This document shows positions 53,793-62,682 of a DNA stretch of 64,000 bases, piece by piece. Made by a program: the position numbers and the translations under genes. The stretch spans positions 1 to 64,000 of the forward strand of contig CAWGHW010000036.1 of the NCBI GenBank assembly GCA_963822485.1. Reading direction: 5' to 3'. Numbering within the stretch: position 1 is the stretch's first letter; each line of letters opens with the position of its first letter. The stretch comes from DASUBV01 sp963822485. Lineage in GTDB: Bacteria > Actinomycetota > Actinomycetes > Streptosporangiales > Streptosporangiaceae. The notes beneath the pieces are model-generated. The model did not search any database. It was not told where the DNA came from and saw only the letters and a program-made list of their open reading frames with translations.

Positions 53793-54566
53793 TCACTCCC
53801 CGGACCAGGCGGGGCCGGAGGCGCGCAGGTGGTCGAGCACGGTCTCCGGGGTGGGGTCGATCAGCTCGCCGGACACCTGGCCGTCGGCCAGGAACAGCAC
53901 CCGGTCCGCATAGCTGGCCGCGACCGGGTCGTGGGTGACCATGATCACGGTCTGGCTCAGCTCGCGGGCGCACGACCGCAGGAAGCTCAGCACCTCGGCG
54001 CCGGACCGGGAGTCCAGGTTGCCCGTCGGCTCGTCGGCGAACACCACGTGCGGCCGGGTGATCAGCGCCCGGGCGCAGGCCACCCGCTGCTGCTGGCCGC
54101 CGGACAGCTCCGCGGGCCGGTGCCGCAGCCGGCTGGCCAGCCCGGTGGCGCTGATCACCGTGTCCCACCACGCCGCGTCGGGCGTGGTCCCGGCCAGCTC
54201 GAGCGGAAGCCGGATGTTCTGCTCGGCGGTCAGCGTGGGCAGCAGGTTGAAGGACTGGAAGACGAACCCGACGCTGGTCCGGCGCAGCCGGGTCAGCGCC
54301 TTGTCACTGAGCCCGGTCAGCTCGCGGCCGCCGATGCGGACCGACCCCGACGTGGCCGTGTCCAGGCCGGCCAGGCAGTGCATGAGCGTGGACTTGCCGG
54401 AGCCGGACGGGCCCATGATGGCGTGGAACTCGCCGCTGGCGAACTCGGCGCAGACGCCGTCGAGCGCGCGGACCGCGGTCGGGCCGGAACCGTACACCTT
54501 GACCAGATCGGTCGCGGCGGCCGCCGTCGCGGCGGCCGCTGTGGCGGCGGGGGCGAGTACAGGCAT
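53793..54566 (-). CDS. MacB/LolD-type ABC ATP-binding protein
   Basis: A 257-residue ATPase. Walker A MGPSGSGKSTLMHCLAGLD; signature ELSGGQQQRVACARALI; Walker B HVVFADEPTGNLDSRSG; H-loop TVIMVTHDPVAASYADRVLF; and VGFVFQSFNLLPTLTAEQNI as Q-loop, all typical of MacB partners. The start is ATG 54566 with GGAG upstream. An Ala-rich N-terminus (AATAAAATAAAATDL) is an oddity. It forms a unit with the permease downstream. The two-component pair upstream on the same strand is a candidate regulator, as in bacitracin-type modules. Confidence 0.93.
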   Translation of the reverse strand: MPVLAPAATAAAATAAAATDLVKVYGSGPTAVRALDGVCAEFASGEFHAIMGPSGSGKSTLMHCLAGLDTATSGSVRIGGRELTGLSDKALTRLRRTSVGFVFQSFNLLPTLTAEQNIRLPLELAGTTPDAAWWDTVISATGLASRLRHRPAELSGGQQQRVACARALITRPHVVFADEPTGNLDSRSGAEVLSFLRSCARELSQTVIMVTHDPVAASYADRVLFLADGQVSGELIDPTPETVLDHLRASGPAWSGE

Positions 54567-54678
54567 GTTGCGTTCTCCGTTATCGCTCAGGGAAGGTGAG
54601 CAGAACGCTAGGTTCCGCGCGGTCCGCCGCGCGTCGGCCTGGATGCTGGTTCTGGCGTCCGCCTGAAGGAGGACGGGC

Positions 54679-55347
54679 TCAGGTTAATCCGCGGGCGCGG
54701 ACGAGGCCCGTCTCATACGCCAGCACGACGGCCTGCACCCGGTCGCGCAGGCCGAGCTTGGCCAGCACCCGCCCGACGTGGGTCTTCACCGTGGCCTCGG
54801 AGACGAACAGCCGCACGGCGATCTCGCTGTTGGACAGGCCCTGGGCCACGTGCACCAGTACCTCGCGCTCCCGGCTGGTCAGCCCGTCCAGGCCCGCCGG
54901 GACCACCTCGTCCCCGGCCGGGAACAGCGGCGCGAAGCGGTCGATGAGCCGGCGGGTCATCGACGGCGCCACCACCGCGTCCCCGGAGTGCACCGCGCGG
55001 ATCGCGAACAGCAGCTCCTCGGGCGGCACGTCCTTGAGCAGGAAGCCGCTGGCCCCGGCCTTGAGCGCGGAGTAGGCGTACTCGTCCAGGTCGAACGTGG
55101 TGAGCATGAGCACCCGCGGCAGCTGGCCCGCCCGGCAGATCCGCCGCGTCGTCTCGATGCCGTCCAGCCGGGGCATCCGCACGTCCATCACCACCACGTC
55201 GGCGGTGACCGACTGAAGCAGCCCGGTCGCGGCCAGCCCGTCGCCCGCCTCGCCGACCACCGACATGTCGTCCTGGGCGTCGAGCACCATGCGGAACCCG
55301 GCGCGCACCAGCTCCTGGTCGTCGACCAGCATGATCCGGATGCTCAC
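54679..55347 (-). CDS. NarL/FixJ-family response regulator (second)
   Basis: A 222-residue protein from GTG 55347, overlapping the kinase stop. Receiver IMLVDDQELVRAGF, phospho-Asp in VVVMDVRMPRLDGIE, Lys in FLLKDVPPEE; LuxR HTH LTSREREVLVHVAQGLSNSE then IAVRLFVSEATVKTHVGRVL. It sits 112 bp upstream of the MacB-type ATPase in the same direction and probably controls it. Confidence 0.93.
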   Translation of the reverse strand: MSIRIMLVDDQELVRAGFRMVLDAQDDMSVVGEAGDGLAATGLLQSVTADVVVMDVRMPRLDGIETTRRICRAGQLPRVLMLTTFDLDEYAYSALKAGASGFLLKDVPPEELLFAIRAVHSGDAVVAPSMTRRLIDRFAPLFPAGDEVVPAGLDGLTSREREVLVHVAQGLSNSEIAVRLFVSEATVKTHVGRVLAKLGLRDRVQAVVLAYETGLVRARGLT

Positions 55348-56636
55348 GCGGCCCCGGTTCGCCAGCGGTACTCGGGGTGGTCGGAGCGGTCGGGGTGGTC
55401 GGGGCGGTCGGGGCGGTCGGCCGCGAACGACACCGGCGCCGGGCCGGCCGGAGCCGGGGCCGGACTTGGTGCCGCCGCCGGGCCGGGGATCAGCGGGAGC
55501 CGGGCCGTGACCCGGTAGCCGCCGCCCGGCCGGGGGCCCGCCTCCAGCGCGCCGCCGTAGACGGCGACCCGCTCGCGCATGCCGATCAGGCCGTGCCCCG
55601 CGCCGTCGCTGACCGCGGCCGCGCCGCGGCCGTCGTCGGTGATGGTCAGCACCAGCGCGTCCTCGCAGTACCGCAGGAGCACCTGGGCCCGCGCCGCCGG
55701 GCCGCCGTGCTTGCGCACGTTGGTCAGCGACTCCTGCACCGTCCGGTAGGCGGCCAGGGCCACGCCGCTGGGCAGCGGGCTCGGCACGCCCTCCACGGTG
55801 AACGAGACCGCCAGCCCCGAGGCGCGGGTCTGGTCCAGCAGCTCGTCGAGCTGGCCGACGCCGGGGATCGGCGCCACCCCGGACCGCTCGTCGGCGCTGC
55901 GCAGCACGCCCAGCATGTGGCGCATCTCGTCCAGCGCCTGCCGTCCGGTGCTGGAGATCGCGGCCAGTGCCTGCCGGGCCCGCTCGGGCGACCGGTCCAG
56001 CGCGTAGGAGGCCCCGTCCGCCTGCACCACCATGACGCTGACGTTGTGCGCGATGACGTCGTGCAGCTCGCGGGCGATCCGGGCCCGCTCGGCCGCCGCG
56101 GCGATCTGGGCCTGGGCGTCGCGCTCGCGCTCCAGCCGGGCGGCGCGGTCCTCCAGCGCGGCGTAGTAGGCACGCCGGGTACGCATCGAGTCGCCGATGG
56201 CCCAGGCGATCAGCGACGGCCCGCCGAAGACGATCGAGCCGACCATGATCCAGGACGGCAGGTCTATCGGGGCCGGCTCCCAGCGGGCCATCGCGGCCAC
56301 CGAGCCCAGCAGGCACAGGATCAGGCCGTTGCGCGAGACCCGGCGCGGGCAGTAGGCGGCCAGCGTGTAGAGCAGGACCACGATGGCCAGATCGGCCGCC
56401 ATCGGCCGCAGGCCGACTGCCACCTGGACTCCGCCCACCACCAGGCTCGCGGCGAAGGCGCCGACCGGGTGCTGGCGCCGGAACACCACGGGCGCCGCGA
56501 TCAGGAACGTCACCGGGAGCTCCAGCAGCTGACCGCGTGCGAAGGCCGTGCCGAGCCCGGCGAACGCCAGCACAGCCGCCAGCACGCCGTCCACCAGCCG
56601 GGGGTGGCGGCGCACCCATGCGTACACGGCGACCAC
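55344..56636 (-). CDS. Sensor histidine kinase, HisKA_3 type (second)
   Basis: A 430-residue protein. Four to six helices in the first 150 residues (VDGVLAAVLAFAGLGTAFAR ... WIMVGSIVFGGPSLIAWAIG). A cytoplasmic coiled coil leads to ERARIARELHDVIAHNVSVM with the phosphorylated His. The HATPase domain has YRTVQESLTNVRKHGGPAAR, LTITDDGRGA and GHGLIGMRERVAVYGG. The C-terminal tail SFAADRPDRPDHPDRSDHPE is encoded by a (GGTCGGGGC)-like 9-12 bp repeat at 55378-55425. It is translationally coupled to the response regulator. Confidence 0.92.
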   Translation of the reverse strand: MVAVYAWVRRHPRLVDGVLAAVLAFAGLGTAFARGQLLELPVTFLIAAPVVFRRQHPVGAFAASLVVGGVQVAVGLRPMAADLAIVVLLYTLAAYCPRRVSRNGLILCLLGSVAAMARWEPAPIDLPSWIMVGSIVFGGPSLIAWAIGDSMRTRRAYYAALEDRAARLERERDAQAQIAAAAERARIARELHDVIAHNVSVMVVQADGASYALDRSPERARQALAAISSTGRQALDEMRHMLGVLRSADERSGVAPIPGVGQLDELLDQTRASGLAVSFTVEGVPSPLPSGVALAAYRTVQESLTNVRKHGGPAARAQVLLRYCEDALVLTITDDGRGAAAVSDGAGHGLIGMRERVAVYGGALEAGPRPGGGYRVTARLPLIPGPAAAPSPAPAPAGPAPVSFAADRPDRPDHPDRSDHPEYRWRTGAA

Positions 56637-56734
56637 GCGCCCAGCCTAAGGTCGCCGGCCAGCGCATGCATCATCCTGCAGGATGGCGCCCGGCTCATCA
56701 TGGCGGATGACGGCGGCCAGGCTAGGCTCGAGGT

Positions 56735-57181
56735 ATGACCGACCTAGCCGACCTGGCCGAGCTCGTACACCTCGACCACGGACTCAGCGTGGTGTCCACG
56801 CTGCGCGCCGACGGCACCATTCAGTCGTCGGTGGTGAACGCCGGGGTCCTCGCCCACCCGATCACCGGCGCCCCGGCCGTCGCCTTCACCACCCGCGCCG
56901 GCGCGGCCAAGCTGGCCCACCTGCGCGCCCGGCCGCGCCTCAGCCTGGTCGTCCGGGCGGGCTGGAACTGGGCCGCCGCCGAGGGCCCGGTCGAGCTGGC
57001 CGGCCCGGCCGACCCGCTGCCCGGCATCGACGCCGAGGGCCTGCGCATCCTGCTGCGGGACGTATTCACCGCCGCGGGCGGGTCCCACAGCGACTGGGCG
57101 GCCTACGACCGGGTGATGGCGCAGGAGGGCCGCGCCGTCGTGCTGCTGACCCCCGACCGGGTCTACTCCAACCCGGCCTAG
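56735..57181 (+). CDS. PPOX-class F420- or flavin-dependent oxidoreductase
   Basis: A 148-residue split-barrel protein of the pyridoxamine-phosphate-oxidase-like superfamily (LVHLDHGLSVVSTLRADGTI, SSVVNAGVLAHPITGAPAVA, AKLAHLRARPRLSLVVRAGW). Actinobacterial members of this size use F420 or FMN to reduce small molecules; the cofactor cannot be told here. The start is ATG 56735. It is divergent from the kinase with 98 bp between. The gene ends in YSNPA and a stop that is repeated twice downstream. Confidence 0.75.
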   Translation: MTDLADLAELVHLDHGLSVVSTLRADGTIQSSVVNAGVLAHPITGAPAVAFTTRAGAAKLAHLRARPRLSLVVRAGWNWAAAEGPVELAGPADPLPGIDAEGLRILLRDVFTAAGGSHSDWAAYDRVMAQEGRAVVLLTPDRVYSNPA

Positions 57182-57232
57182 CCGCACCCGGCCCCGGGCT
57201 AGCCGCACCCGCCCCCGGCGTAGCCGCACCCG
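57176..57232 (+). repeat. Stop-anchored repeat after the PPOX gene, 3 copies, 20-21 bp period
   Basis: GGCCTAGCCGCACCCG (57176; TAG is the gene stop), GGGCTAGCCGCACCCG (57196) and GGCGTAGCCGCACCCG (57217). TAG is kept in all copies. Confidence 0.85.
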
Positions 57233-57358
57233 GCGCTGGCCCTTGGCCCCGCACTGCTGCTTAGCCCAGCCCGGCGCCCGCCGGCCTAGCCTGGTGATGG
57301 CAGTACCAGTAAAGAGTGGCTCTGGTTACCAGTGTCTGCGTCGCGCAGGCTGGTCTGC

Positions 57359-58090
57359 ATGACTACCGAGAAGATCTCCGTCGCCGACGGTACGACGATG
57401 CCCGCCTACTGCGCCCGGCCCTCGGCCGGCCAGCGACCCATAGGCGTGATCGTGGCCCACGAGCTGTTCGGCGTTAACCCCGAAATCCAGGGCGTGGCCG
57501 ACGATCTGGCCCGGGCCGGCTACCTGACGATCGCACCCGAGTTCTACCACCGGGACGCGCCGCCGGGGCGGTGGCTGGAGCGGGACGACGAAGGACGGCA
57601 GGAAGGGTTCACGTACCTGAACCGGCTCGAGCGCGATCAGGCACTGGCGGACGCGGCGGCAGCACAGGACTGGCTGCGCGGGCAGGTCGACCGGGTGGCG
57701 ATGGTGGGGTTCAGCGCGGGCGGGCACCTCAGCTACCTGGCCGCCTGCCGGCTGCCGATCGACCGGACGGCGGTGCTCTACGGCGGGTGGCTGCCGAGCA
57801 CGGACATCCCGATGAGCCGGCCAACGCCGACGCTGGAGCTGACGCCGGGGATCACCGGGCGGCTGCTCTACCTGGTGGGCGAGGACGACGCGCTGATCGA
57901 CGCGGCGCAGCGGGAGCAGATCGGCGCGGCGCTGCGGAACGCGGGCGTCCGGCACGAGCTGGTGAGCTACCCGGGCACGGGGCACGCGTTCTTCTGGCCG
58001 GGCACGCCGTCGTTCAGCCAGCAGGCCCGCGATGACGCCTGGTCGCGGATCCTGGCCCTGCTGGCGGACGGCGAGCTGGACGACAACTAG
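57359..58090 (+). CDS. Dienelactone hydrolase family protein
   Basis: About 243 residues from ATG 57359. Alpha/beta hydrolase with the DLH motif VIVAHELFGVNPEIQGVADD (the Glu that activates the nucleophile). The elbow MVGFSAGGHLSYLA has Ser where classic dienelactone hydrolase has Cys. The acid is in YLVGEDDALIDAA and the His in YPGTGHAFFWPGTP. Such variants are general carboxymethylenebutenolidase-like or esterase enzymes; the substrate is unknown. It follows the PPOX gene by about 175 bp and may have its own promoter. Confidence 0.85.
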   Translation: MTTEKISVADGTTMPAYCARPSAGQRPIGVIVAHELFGVNPEIQGVADDLARAGYLTIAPEFYHRDAPPGRWLERDDEGRQEGFTYLNRLERDQALADAAAAQDWLRGQVDRVAMVGFSAGGHLSYLAACRLPIDRTAVLYGGWLPSTDIPMSRPTPTLELTPGITGRLLYLVGEDDALIDAAQREQIGAALRNAGVRHELVSYPGTGHAFFWPGTPSFSQQARDDAWSRILALLADGELDDN

Positions 58091-58098
58091 GGCTACGG

Positions 58099-59142
58099 TT
58101 AGGAGGGTGCCACGGGGACCTGGTTGCTGACCGACCGGCCGTGGGCGGCGGTGGCGATCAGCACCACCCGGTAGACCCGCGCCGCGGCGTGCCGGCGCAC
58201 GCCGAAGCGGACGAGGCCGCTGGCGTTCAGCATGCGCACCCGCAGGTTGTGCCAGGAGCCGCCGCGCTGGACCTGGAGCACGACGGCGCTGTCGGGGCCG
58301 GCGAGCGGGCTCTGGGTGGTCAGCACGACGGCGCGCCGATGCGGGCCGCTGGTCACGCTGACGGAGACGGCGGGGATGACGATGACCCGCACCGGCTTGC
58401 TGTGCGCGTGGCGCGGGCCGACGAGCCAGAACCTGGCGTTGACGGTCAGGTCGGCGACGCTCAGGGTGGCCTGGCCGCCGGTCCCGGTGGTGGCGGTGGC
58501 AGCGAGATGACGGCCGGGCCGGCCGGCGGCGTGCTCGAACAGGCCGACCGGTACGCCGGACACCCCGCGGCCGTGCTCGGTGACCTGACCGGTGAAGACG
58601 GCGTCGGCGCCGGCCGCGATCTGGGTGTCGGCAGTGCTCAGGGTCAGGGTCGCCGGGCCGGACGGCACGGGTGACTTGCTGGGGTGCGGCGACCTGGACG
58701 GGCTGGCCGAGGCGGAGGGGCCTGGCGTGGCGGGGGTCGGAGTGGCGCCGGGCGCCTGGGACCGGCTGCCGCCGGGAGCGAGATGGTGGTGCGGCGCAGG
58801 GCGGTGGCCGGCCGGAGCAGACGCGTGGCGGGGGGCGTCGGGCACGCCGGCGAAGCCGAGCACGCGGTAGGCGACGTGCTGCACGGGCGCGGGCAGGGCC
58901 TCGGCGTAGGCGGCGCCGGCGAAGGCGACGACGAGGGCGACGGCGGCGACCGCGAACTGCAGCCGGCGGGTGACGAGGGCGCGCCGCCTGGAGGTCGCGG
59001 GCCGGACGTTCTGCCGGAACATGGCCAGGGTGGCGGTCTGCCGGGCCAGCTCGTCTGGTGTGGGGCCGGCGGTCAGCAGGCCGAGCAGCTGGTCAAGTCC
59101 TGGCGCGCCGGGTCCGAGGTCGCCTGGGGGGTCGGTCTTCAT
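58099..59142 (-). CDS. Membrane protein encoded with an ECF sigma factor, putative anti-sigma
   Basis: 347 residues. A short cytoplasmic N-terminus (residues 1-58, LDQLLGLLTAGPTPDELARQ TATLAMFRQN) could bind the sigma factor. A single helix (LQFAVAAVALVVAFAGAAYA) follows, then a Pro/Ser/Thr linker and an extracytoplasmic Ig-like domain (TLSTADTQIAAGADAVFTGQ ... GQATLSVADLTVNARFWLVG). The ATG at 59142 overlaps the sigma stop. No ZAS zinc motif is visible, so the anti-sigma role rests on context and topology. Confidence 0.65.
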   Translation of the reverse strand: MKTDPPGDLGPGAPGLDQLLGLLTAGPTPDELARQTATLAMFRQNVRPATSRRRALVTRRLQFAVAAVALVVAFAGAAYAEALPAPVQHVAYRVLGFAGVPDAPRHASAPAGHRPAPHHHLAPGGSRSQAPGATPTPATPGPSASASPSRSPHPSKSPVPSGPATLTLSTADTQIAAGADAVFTGQVTEHGRGVSGVPVGLFEHAAGRPGRHLAATATTGTGGQATLSVADLTVNARFWLVGPRHAHSKPVRVIVIPAVSVSVTSGPHRRAVVLTTQSPLAGPDSAVVLQVQRGGSWHNLRVRMLNASGLVRFGVRRHAAARVYRVVLIATAAHGRSVSNQVPVAPS

Positions 59143-59735
59143 TCCACCTCCTCCAGGATGAGGAGGCTGGGGCTCCTCGCCGGCCGTTCGGCGTCAGGGT
59201 CCGCGGCCAGGGCCTGGACCCGCGGGTCGTCGGCCAGGGCGCGGAGCCCGCGGTGCAAGGCGACCCGGACCGCGCCGGACGACTTGCCGAGGATGCGGGC
59301 CACGGCGGGGGTGTCCAGGCCCGCGATCACGCGCAGCGCCACGGCCTCGGCCTGGTCCGGCGAGAGGTCGGAGAGCAACGCGAGCGCCTTCCTGGTGACG
59401 ATGCTGTCGAGTACCTGCTCTTCCACGGTCTGCTCGTCGGCCAGGTGCTCGAGCCCGGCGGCCGCGGGGGTGACGGGGTGGCGGCTGGCCGACCGGGCGA
59501 CGTCAATGGCCCGGTGCCGGCCGATGGTGAACAGCCAGCGCCGGAAGTCGTTCTCACCGCCCTTGAACTTGTGCAGGTCACGCACGACCTGAAGCCAGGT
59601 CTCGCTGGCCACGTCATCGGGGTCAGCACACCTGAGCACGCGCAGGTAACGCAGGAGCGGTGGCTGCAAGCTCTGCCACAACTCGAGGAACCCGCCCTCA
59701 TCGCCCGATCGGGCCCGGGTCAGCGCATCGTCCAA
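59139..59735 (-). CDS. ECF RNA polymerase sigma factor
   Basis: 198 residues. Region 2 (PPLLRYLRVLRCADPDDVAS, ETWLQVVRDLHKFKGGENDF, RRWLFTIGRHRAIDVARSAS) and region 4 (LLSDLSPDQAEAVALRVIAG, LDTPAVARILGKSSGAVRVA, LHRGLRALA) are both complete. The linker is of the usual 30-40 residue size. It shares a 4-base overlap with the membrane partner. The next gene upstream on the same strand encodes a small secreted Ig-like protein, possibly part of the regulon. Confidence 0.93.
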   Translation of the reverse strand: MDDALTRARSGDEGGFLELWQSLQPPLLRYLRVLRCADPDDVASETWLQVVRDLHKFKGGENDFRRWLFTIGRHRAIDVARSASRHPVTPAAAGLEHLADEQTVEEQVLDSIVTRKALALLSDLSPDQAEAVALRVIAGLDTPAVARILGKSSGAVRVALHRGLRALADDPRVQALAADPDAERPARSPSLLILEEVE

Positions 59736-59844
59736 ATCAGCAGTTCCCTGTCGCCATCACGCCGGCACACACATCAGCCGACGGCCCGAGGCGGCCGGGC
59801 GCATGTTCGCGTCCCGGCCGGCCTGGGCCGCCGGCGTTACGCGG

Positions 59845-60258
59845 CTACTTGCCGGCGACGGTGACGACCCGGCTGTGGCTGGCCTGGAAGTTCGCGCTGC
59901 CCCTGAAGACGAGCACGAAGCGCGCCGTCACCTTGGGGTTGACCACGAAGGCCACGCCGCCGCGCCGGCCGGTGGTCTCGTGGCCGATGACGGTCCACTT
60001 GCTGCCGGGCGTCCGGCGCTCCAGGTAGACGAGCTTGCCCCGCAGCGGGGTCCGGTGCGAGCGCAGGTCGCCGCCGATCAGCGTGATGCGACGGTGATGC
60101 TCGACCGCGTGCCGCTTGGCGATCGACAGGTGAGTCGGCAGCCGGCGCACGTGGGTGGTGGCGGCGCTAGCGGCTCCGGCGGTGACCATGGCCCCGGTGA
60201 CGGCGATCGCGCCAGCAGCGGTGGCCGCTCCGGCCCGGGTCAAGAGTGATGCACGCAT
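59845..60258 (-). CDS. Small secreted protein with Ig-like fold
   Basis: 137 residues. The signal peptide ends GAMVTAGAASAATTHVRR. The mature domain has alternating strands (THLSIAKRHAVEHHRRITLI, LRGKLVYLERRTPGSKWTVI, GGVAFVVNPKVTARFVLVFR, ANFQASHSRVVTV). The start is ATG 60258 with AAGGAGA upstream. It resembles the outer domain of the membrane protein at 58099-59142, so the two may be targets or partners in the same envelope response. That is inference. The family was not recognised. Confidence 0.65.
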   Translation of the reverse strand: MRASLLTRAGAATAAGAIAVTGAMVTAGAASAATTHVRRLPTHLSIAKRHAVEHHRRITLIGGDLRSHRTPLRGKLVYLERRTPGSKWTVIGHETTGRRGGVAFVVNPKVTARFVLVFRGSANFQASHSRVVTVAGK

Positions 60259-60587
60259 TGCTCTCCTTCGGTTCGGCCTCAGACCTGAGGCGGCTGAATA
60301 ACACCGACTTCAGCGATGCGACGGTGCCGTGCGTTACTCACCGATCCAGCCGACAGTATGCGCGTTACGCGATAGAGCGGTGGTGTCAACGCGGAACGCC
60401 CTAGTGGACTACTAAGGTCGCCGAGTGTTTTCCCAGGTCAGAACCATGGCGACGGCCCCAGGGCGATGGCCGGCCAGCTGCCCGGAAGGTCCGGCTGAGA
60501 ATCACCTGAGAATGCTGGCAATTAGCTGATAGAAATGCGGCTCAGCACACTGGCACCCGCGCTATGCAGGGCTAATGATGCGGTCGG
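60259..60587. other. Intergenic region without a recognised gene
   Basis: 329 bp upstream of the small secreted protein and downstream of the IolE-like gene. GCCTCAGACCTGAGGC (near 60275) is a perfect 7-bp palindrome close to the small gene's start. No RNA or other coding feature was supported. Confidence 0.4.
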
Positions 60588-61448
60588 TCACGCCAGGCTG
60601 CGGAGGTAGGCCAGGCTGGCCCGGACCTCGTCCGCGGGGCCCGCGCCCGCGGGCACGGCGGTCAGCACGGTGTCCTGCTCCAGCACGAACCAGCCGTCGT
60701 ACCCGGCCCCGCGCAGCGCCCCGACCAGCCCGGCCACGTCCACGTCGCCGTGGCCCAGCGGCCGGTACATCCCGCCCGCGACGGCCTCGGTGTAGCTGAC
60801 CGCGCCGCCGCGGACGCGCTCGGCCCAGCCCGCGTCGACATCCTTGAGGTGCACGTGCGCGACCCGGCCGGCCGCTTCGCGAGCCAGCTCAGCCGGGTCG
60901 GCGCCGCCGATGAGCAGGTGCCCGGAGTCCAGGCAGAGCGGAATGACCGACCCGTCGAGCACCCGGTGCACCTCCTCGGGCCGCTCCACCAGCGTGCCCA
61001 CATGGGGATGCAGGGTCGCCACCAGTCCCCGGTCGGCCGCGCTGGCCGCGGCCAGGTCCAGGCTGGCCAGCAGGGTCGGCCAGGCGGCGGCGTCTAGTTC
61101 GGGCCGGGTGTCGTAGCCGTCGCCGCCGGTGGCGGCGGCGAGCACCAGCACCTCCGCCCCGGCCGCCGCGAAGTCGTCCAGGGCCTGCTCGATCAGCGCT
61201 CCGGCGCCGGCCTCGTGCAGCGCTACGGGCAGGAAGCCGCCGACCGCGCCGAGCCCGAACCGGCGCAGCGTCGCCGCGCGACCGGCCGGGTCCGCGGGCA
61301 GGAAGCCCTCCGGGCCGAACTCGGCCGCGGTCAGGCCGATGTCACGCATCTCGGCCAGCACCCGCCCGGGCGGCAGCTGGTAGCCCCAGCCGGGCACCTC
61401 GGATACTCCCCAGGAGATCGGCGCGCCGGCCACCCGCATCTCCGTCAC
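60588..61448 (-). CDS. IolE-like sugar phosphate isomerase/epimerase (xylose isomerase-like TIM barrel)
   Basis: About 286 residues from GTG 61448, overlapping the dehydrogenase stop. TIM barrel with metal-site residues in TAAEFGPEGFLPADP (Glu), GLVATLHPHVGTLVERPEEV (His), IPLCLDSGHLLIGGADPA (Asp-x-x-His), HVHLKDVDAGW and GWFVLEQDTVL (Glu). Opening PISWGVSEVPGWGYQLPPGR is close to IolE (2-keto-myo-inositol dehydratase). Paired with a Gfo/Idh/MocA dehydrogenase it suggests myo-inositol or related polyol catabolism. Other iol genes are not in the window. Confidence 0.85.
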   Translation of the reverse strand: MTEMRVAGAPISWGVSEVPGWGYQLPPGRVLAEMRDIGLTAAEFGPEGFLPADPAGRAATLRRFGLGAVGGFLPVALHEAGAGALIEQALDDFAAAGAEVLVLAAATGGDGYDTRPELDAAAWPTLLASLDLAAASAADRGLVATLHPHVGTLVERPEEVHRVLDGSVIPLCLDSGHLLIGGADPAELAREAAGRVAHVHLKDVDAGWAERVRGGAVSYTEAVAGGMYRPLGHGDVDVAGLVGALRGAGYDGWFVLEQDTVLTAVPAGAGPADEVRASLAYLRSLA

Positions 61449-62446
61449 GCACGGACCTCCTCGACCAGCACCGGGGCGCGGCGGGCCCGCGACAGCTCGC
61501 AGGCTTCGGCCACGTAGCTGGCCTCCAGGGCGTCCTCGATGGTGCAAGGGCTCGGGCCGCGTTCGGCGGCGATGCCGATGAAGGCGGCCAACTCCCCTCG
61601 GTAGGCCTCGCTGAACCGGGCAAAGAACTGAGGGTAGGGCGGCCCGGCCGGGAAGGCGGCGCCCGGCTCGGCCGATAGCAGCGGCAGGCTGTCGTCCAGG
61701 CCCGCGCAGATGCTGCCCGCCGACCCCAGCACCTCCAGCCGGACGTCGTAGCCGGCCCCGTTGTACCGGCCAGCGCTGACCGTCGCCAGCGTGCCGTCGT
61801 CCAGGGTGAGCAGGGCCGACATCGTGTCCACGTCGTCGGACGCGCGGAAGAAGTCCGCGCCCCGGTTGGCCCCGGTGGCGTAGACCGCCACGATCTCGCG
61901 TCCGGTGACCCAGCGGATCGCGTCGAAGTCGTGCACGCCGCAGTCCCGGAACAGCCCGCCCGAGGTGGCGATGTACGCCGCGGGCGGCGGCGCGGGGTCG
62001 AGCGTGGTGGCCCGCACGGTATGCAGCCAGCCCAGCCGGCCGGACTGGACGGCCGCCCTGGCCGCCAGGTAGCCAGGGTCGAAGCGGCGCTGGAAGCCGA
62101 TCTGCACCGGCGTGCCGGCCTCGGCGGCCCGCTTGAGCACGGTCAGGGTGGCGCCGATGTCGGAGGCGACGGGCTTCTCGCAGAACACCGGCAGCCCGGC
62201 GTCCAGGCCGCGGAGGATGAGGTCGGGATGCGCGCCGGTGGCCGCCGCGATGACCAGGGCATCCAGGCCCGCGGCCAGCAGGGCGTCCGCGGAGCCGGCG
62301 ACCTCGACGGACAGCGCGGCGGCGGTCAGCCGGGCCCGCTCCGGATCGGCGTCGGCGACGATGACGGACTCGACCGCCGGAAGCCCGCGCAGGGTCTCGG
62401 CATGGAACCTGCCGATGCGTCCGACCCCGGCGACTCCGATGCGCAT
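61445..62446 (-). CDS. Gfo/Idh/MocA oxidoreductase (inositol 2-dehydrogenase-like)
   Basis: About 333 residues from ATG 62446 with GGAGGG upstream. N-terminal Rossmann domain MRIGVAGVGRIGRFHAETLR; the EKP motif is LPVFCEKPVASDIGATLT; the catalytic His region is GLFRDCGVHDFDAIRWVTG. The C-terminal sheet has LTLDDGTLATVSAGRYNGAG. This is the IolG type. The long frame upstream of 62446 lacks the fold and is excluded. It is translationally coupled to the IolE-like gene. Confidence 0.88.
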   Translation of the reverse strand: MRIGVAGVGRIGRFHAETLRGLPAVESVIVADADPERARLTAAALSVEVAGSADALLAAGLDALVIAAATGAHPDLILRGLDAGLPVFCEKPVASDIGATLTVLKRAAEAGTPVQIGFQRRFDPGYLAARAAVQSGRLGWLHTVRATTLDPAPPPAAYIATSGGLFRDCGVHDFDAIRWVTGREIVAVYATGANRGADFFRASDDVDTMSALLTLDDGTLATVSAGRYNGAGYDVRLEVLGSAGSICAGLDDSLPLLSAEPGAAFPAGPPYPQFFARFSEAYRGELAAFIGIAAERGPSPCTIEDALEASYVAEACELSRARRAPVLVEEVRA

Positions 62447-62525
62447 GACGTGTCCCTCCACCCAGGCCGCCAGCAGCGCCGGCCGACAATTCCAGCCTGG
62501 CCGGAGCACGTCAGGCTTGTCAAGA

Positions 62526-62547
62526 AATTGACTTAATGTCCTTACAA
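62526..62547. promoter_or_regulatory. AT-rich imperfect palindrome upstream of the inositol genes
   Basis: ATTGACTTAATGTCCTTACAAT has ATTG/CAAT ends in an otherwise GC-rich region, 80 bp upstream of the dehydrogenase ATG. It is a plausible LacI- or ROK-type operator. Confidence 0.4.
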
Positions 62548-62595
62548 TCCGCTCTCCTAACATTGAGTTTACGCGGAAGGGAGGCGACGGGGTCG

Positions 62596-62682
62596 ATGCC
62601 TGCACCGGGCAACGCGGCGGGGCCTGCGGCCGCGCCGGGCTACCAGGCGGACAAGCAGCCCCGTCCGACCAGCCTCGACTGA
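62596..62682 (+). CDS. Small ORF, 28 residues, possible truncated remnant
   Basis: ATG 62596 gives MPAPGNAAGPAAAPGYQADK and ends SLD-TGA at 62680-62682. GGGAGG lies about 12 bases upstream and the AT-rich palindrome further up. It is divergent from the dehydrogenase, where a LacI- or ROK-type regulator gene would be expected, so it could be the 5' end of a lost regulator. The stop lies in the first of three tandem 14-bp copies. There is little evidence it is translated. Confidence 0.25.
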   Translation: MPAPGNAAGPAAAPGYQADKQPRPTSLD

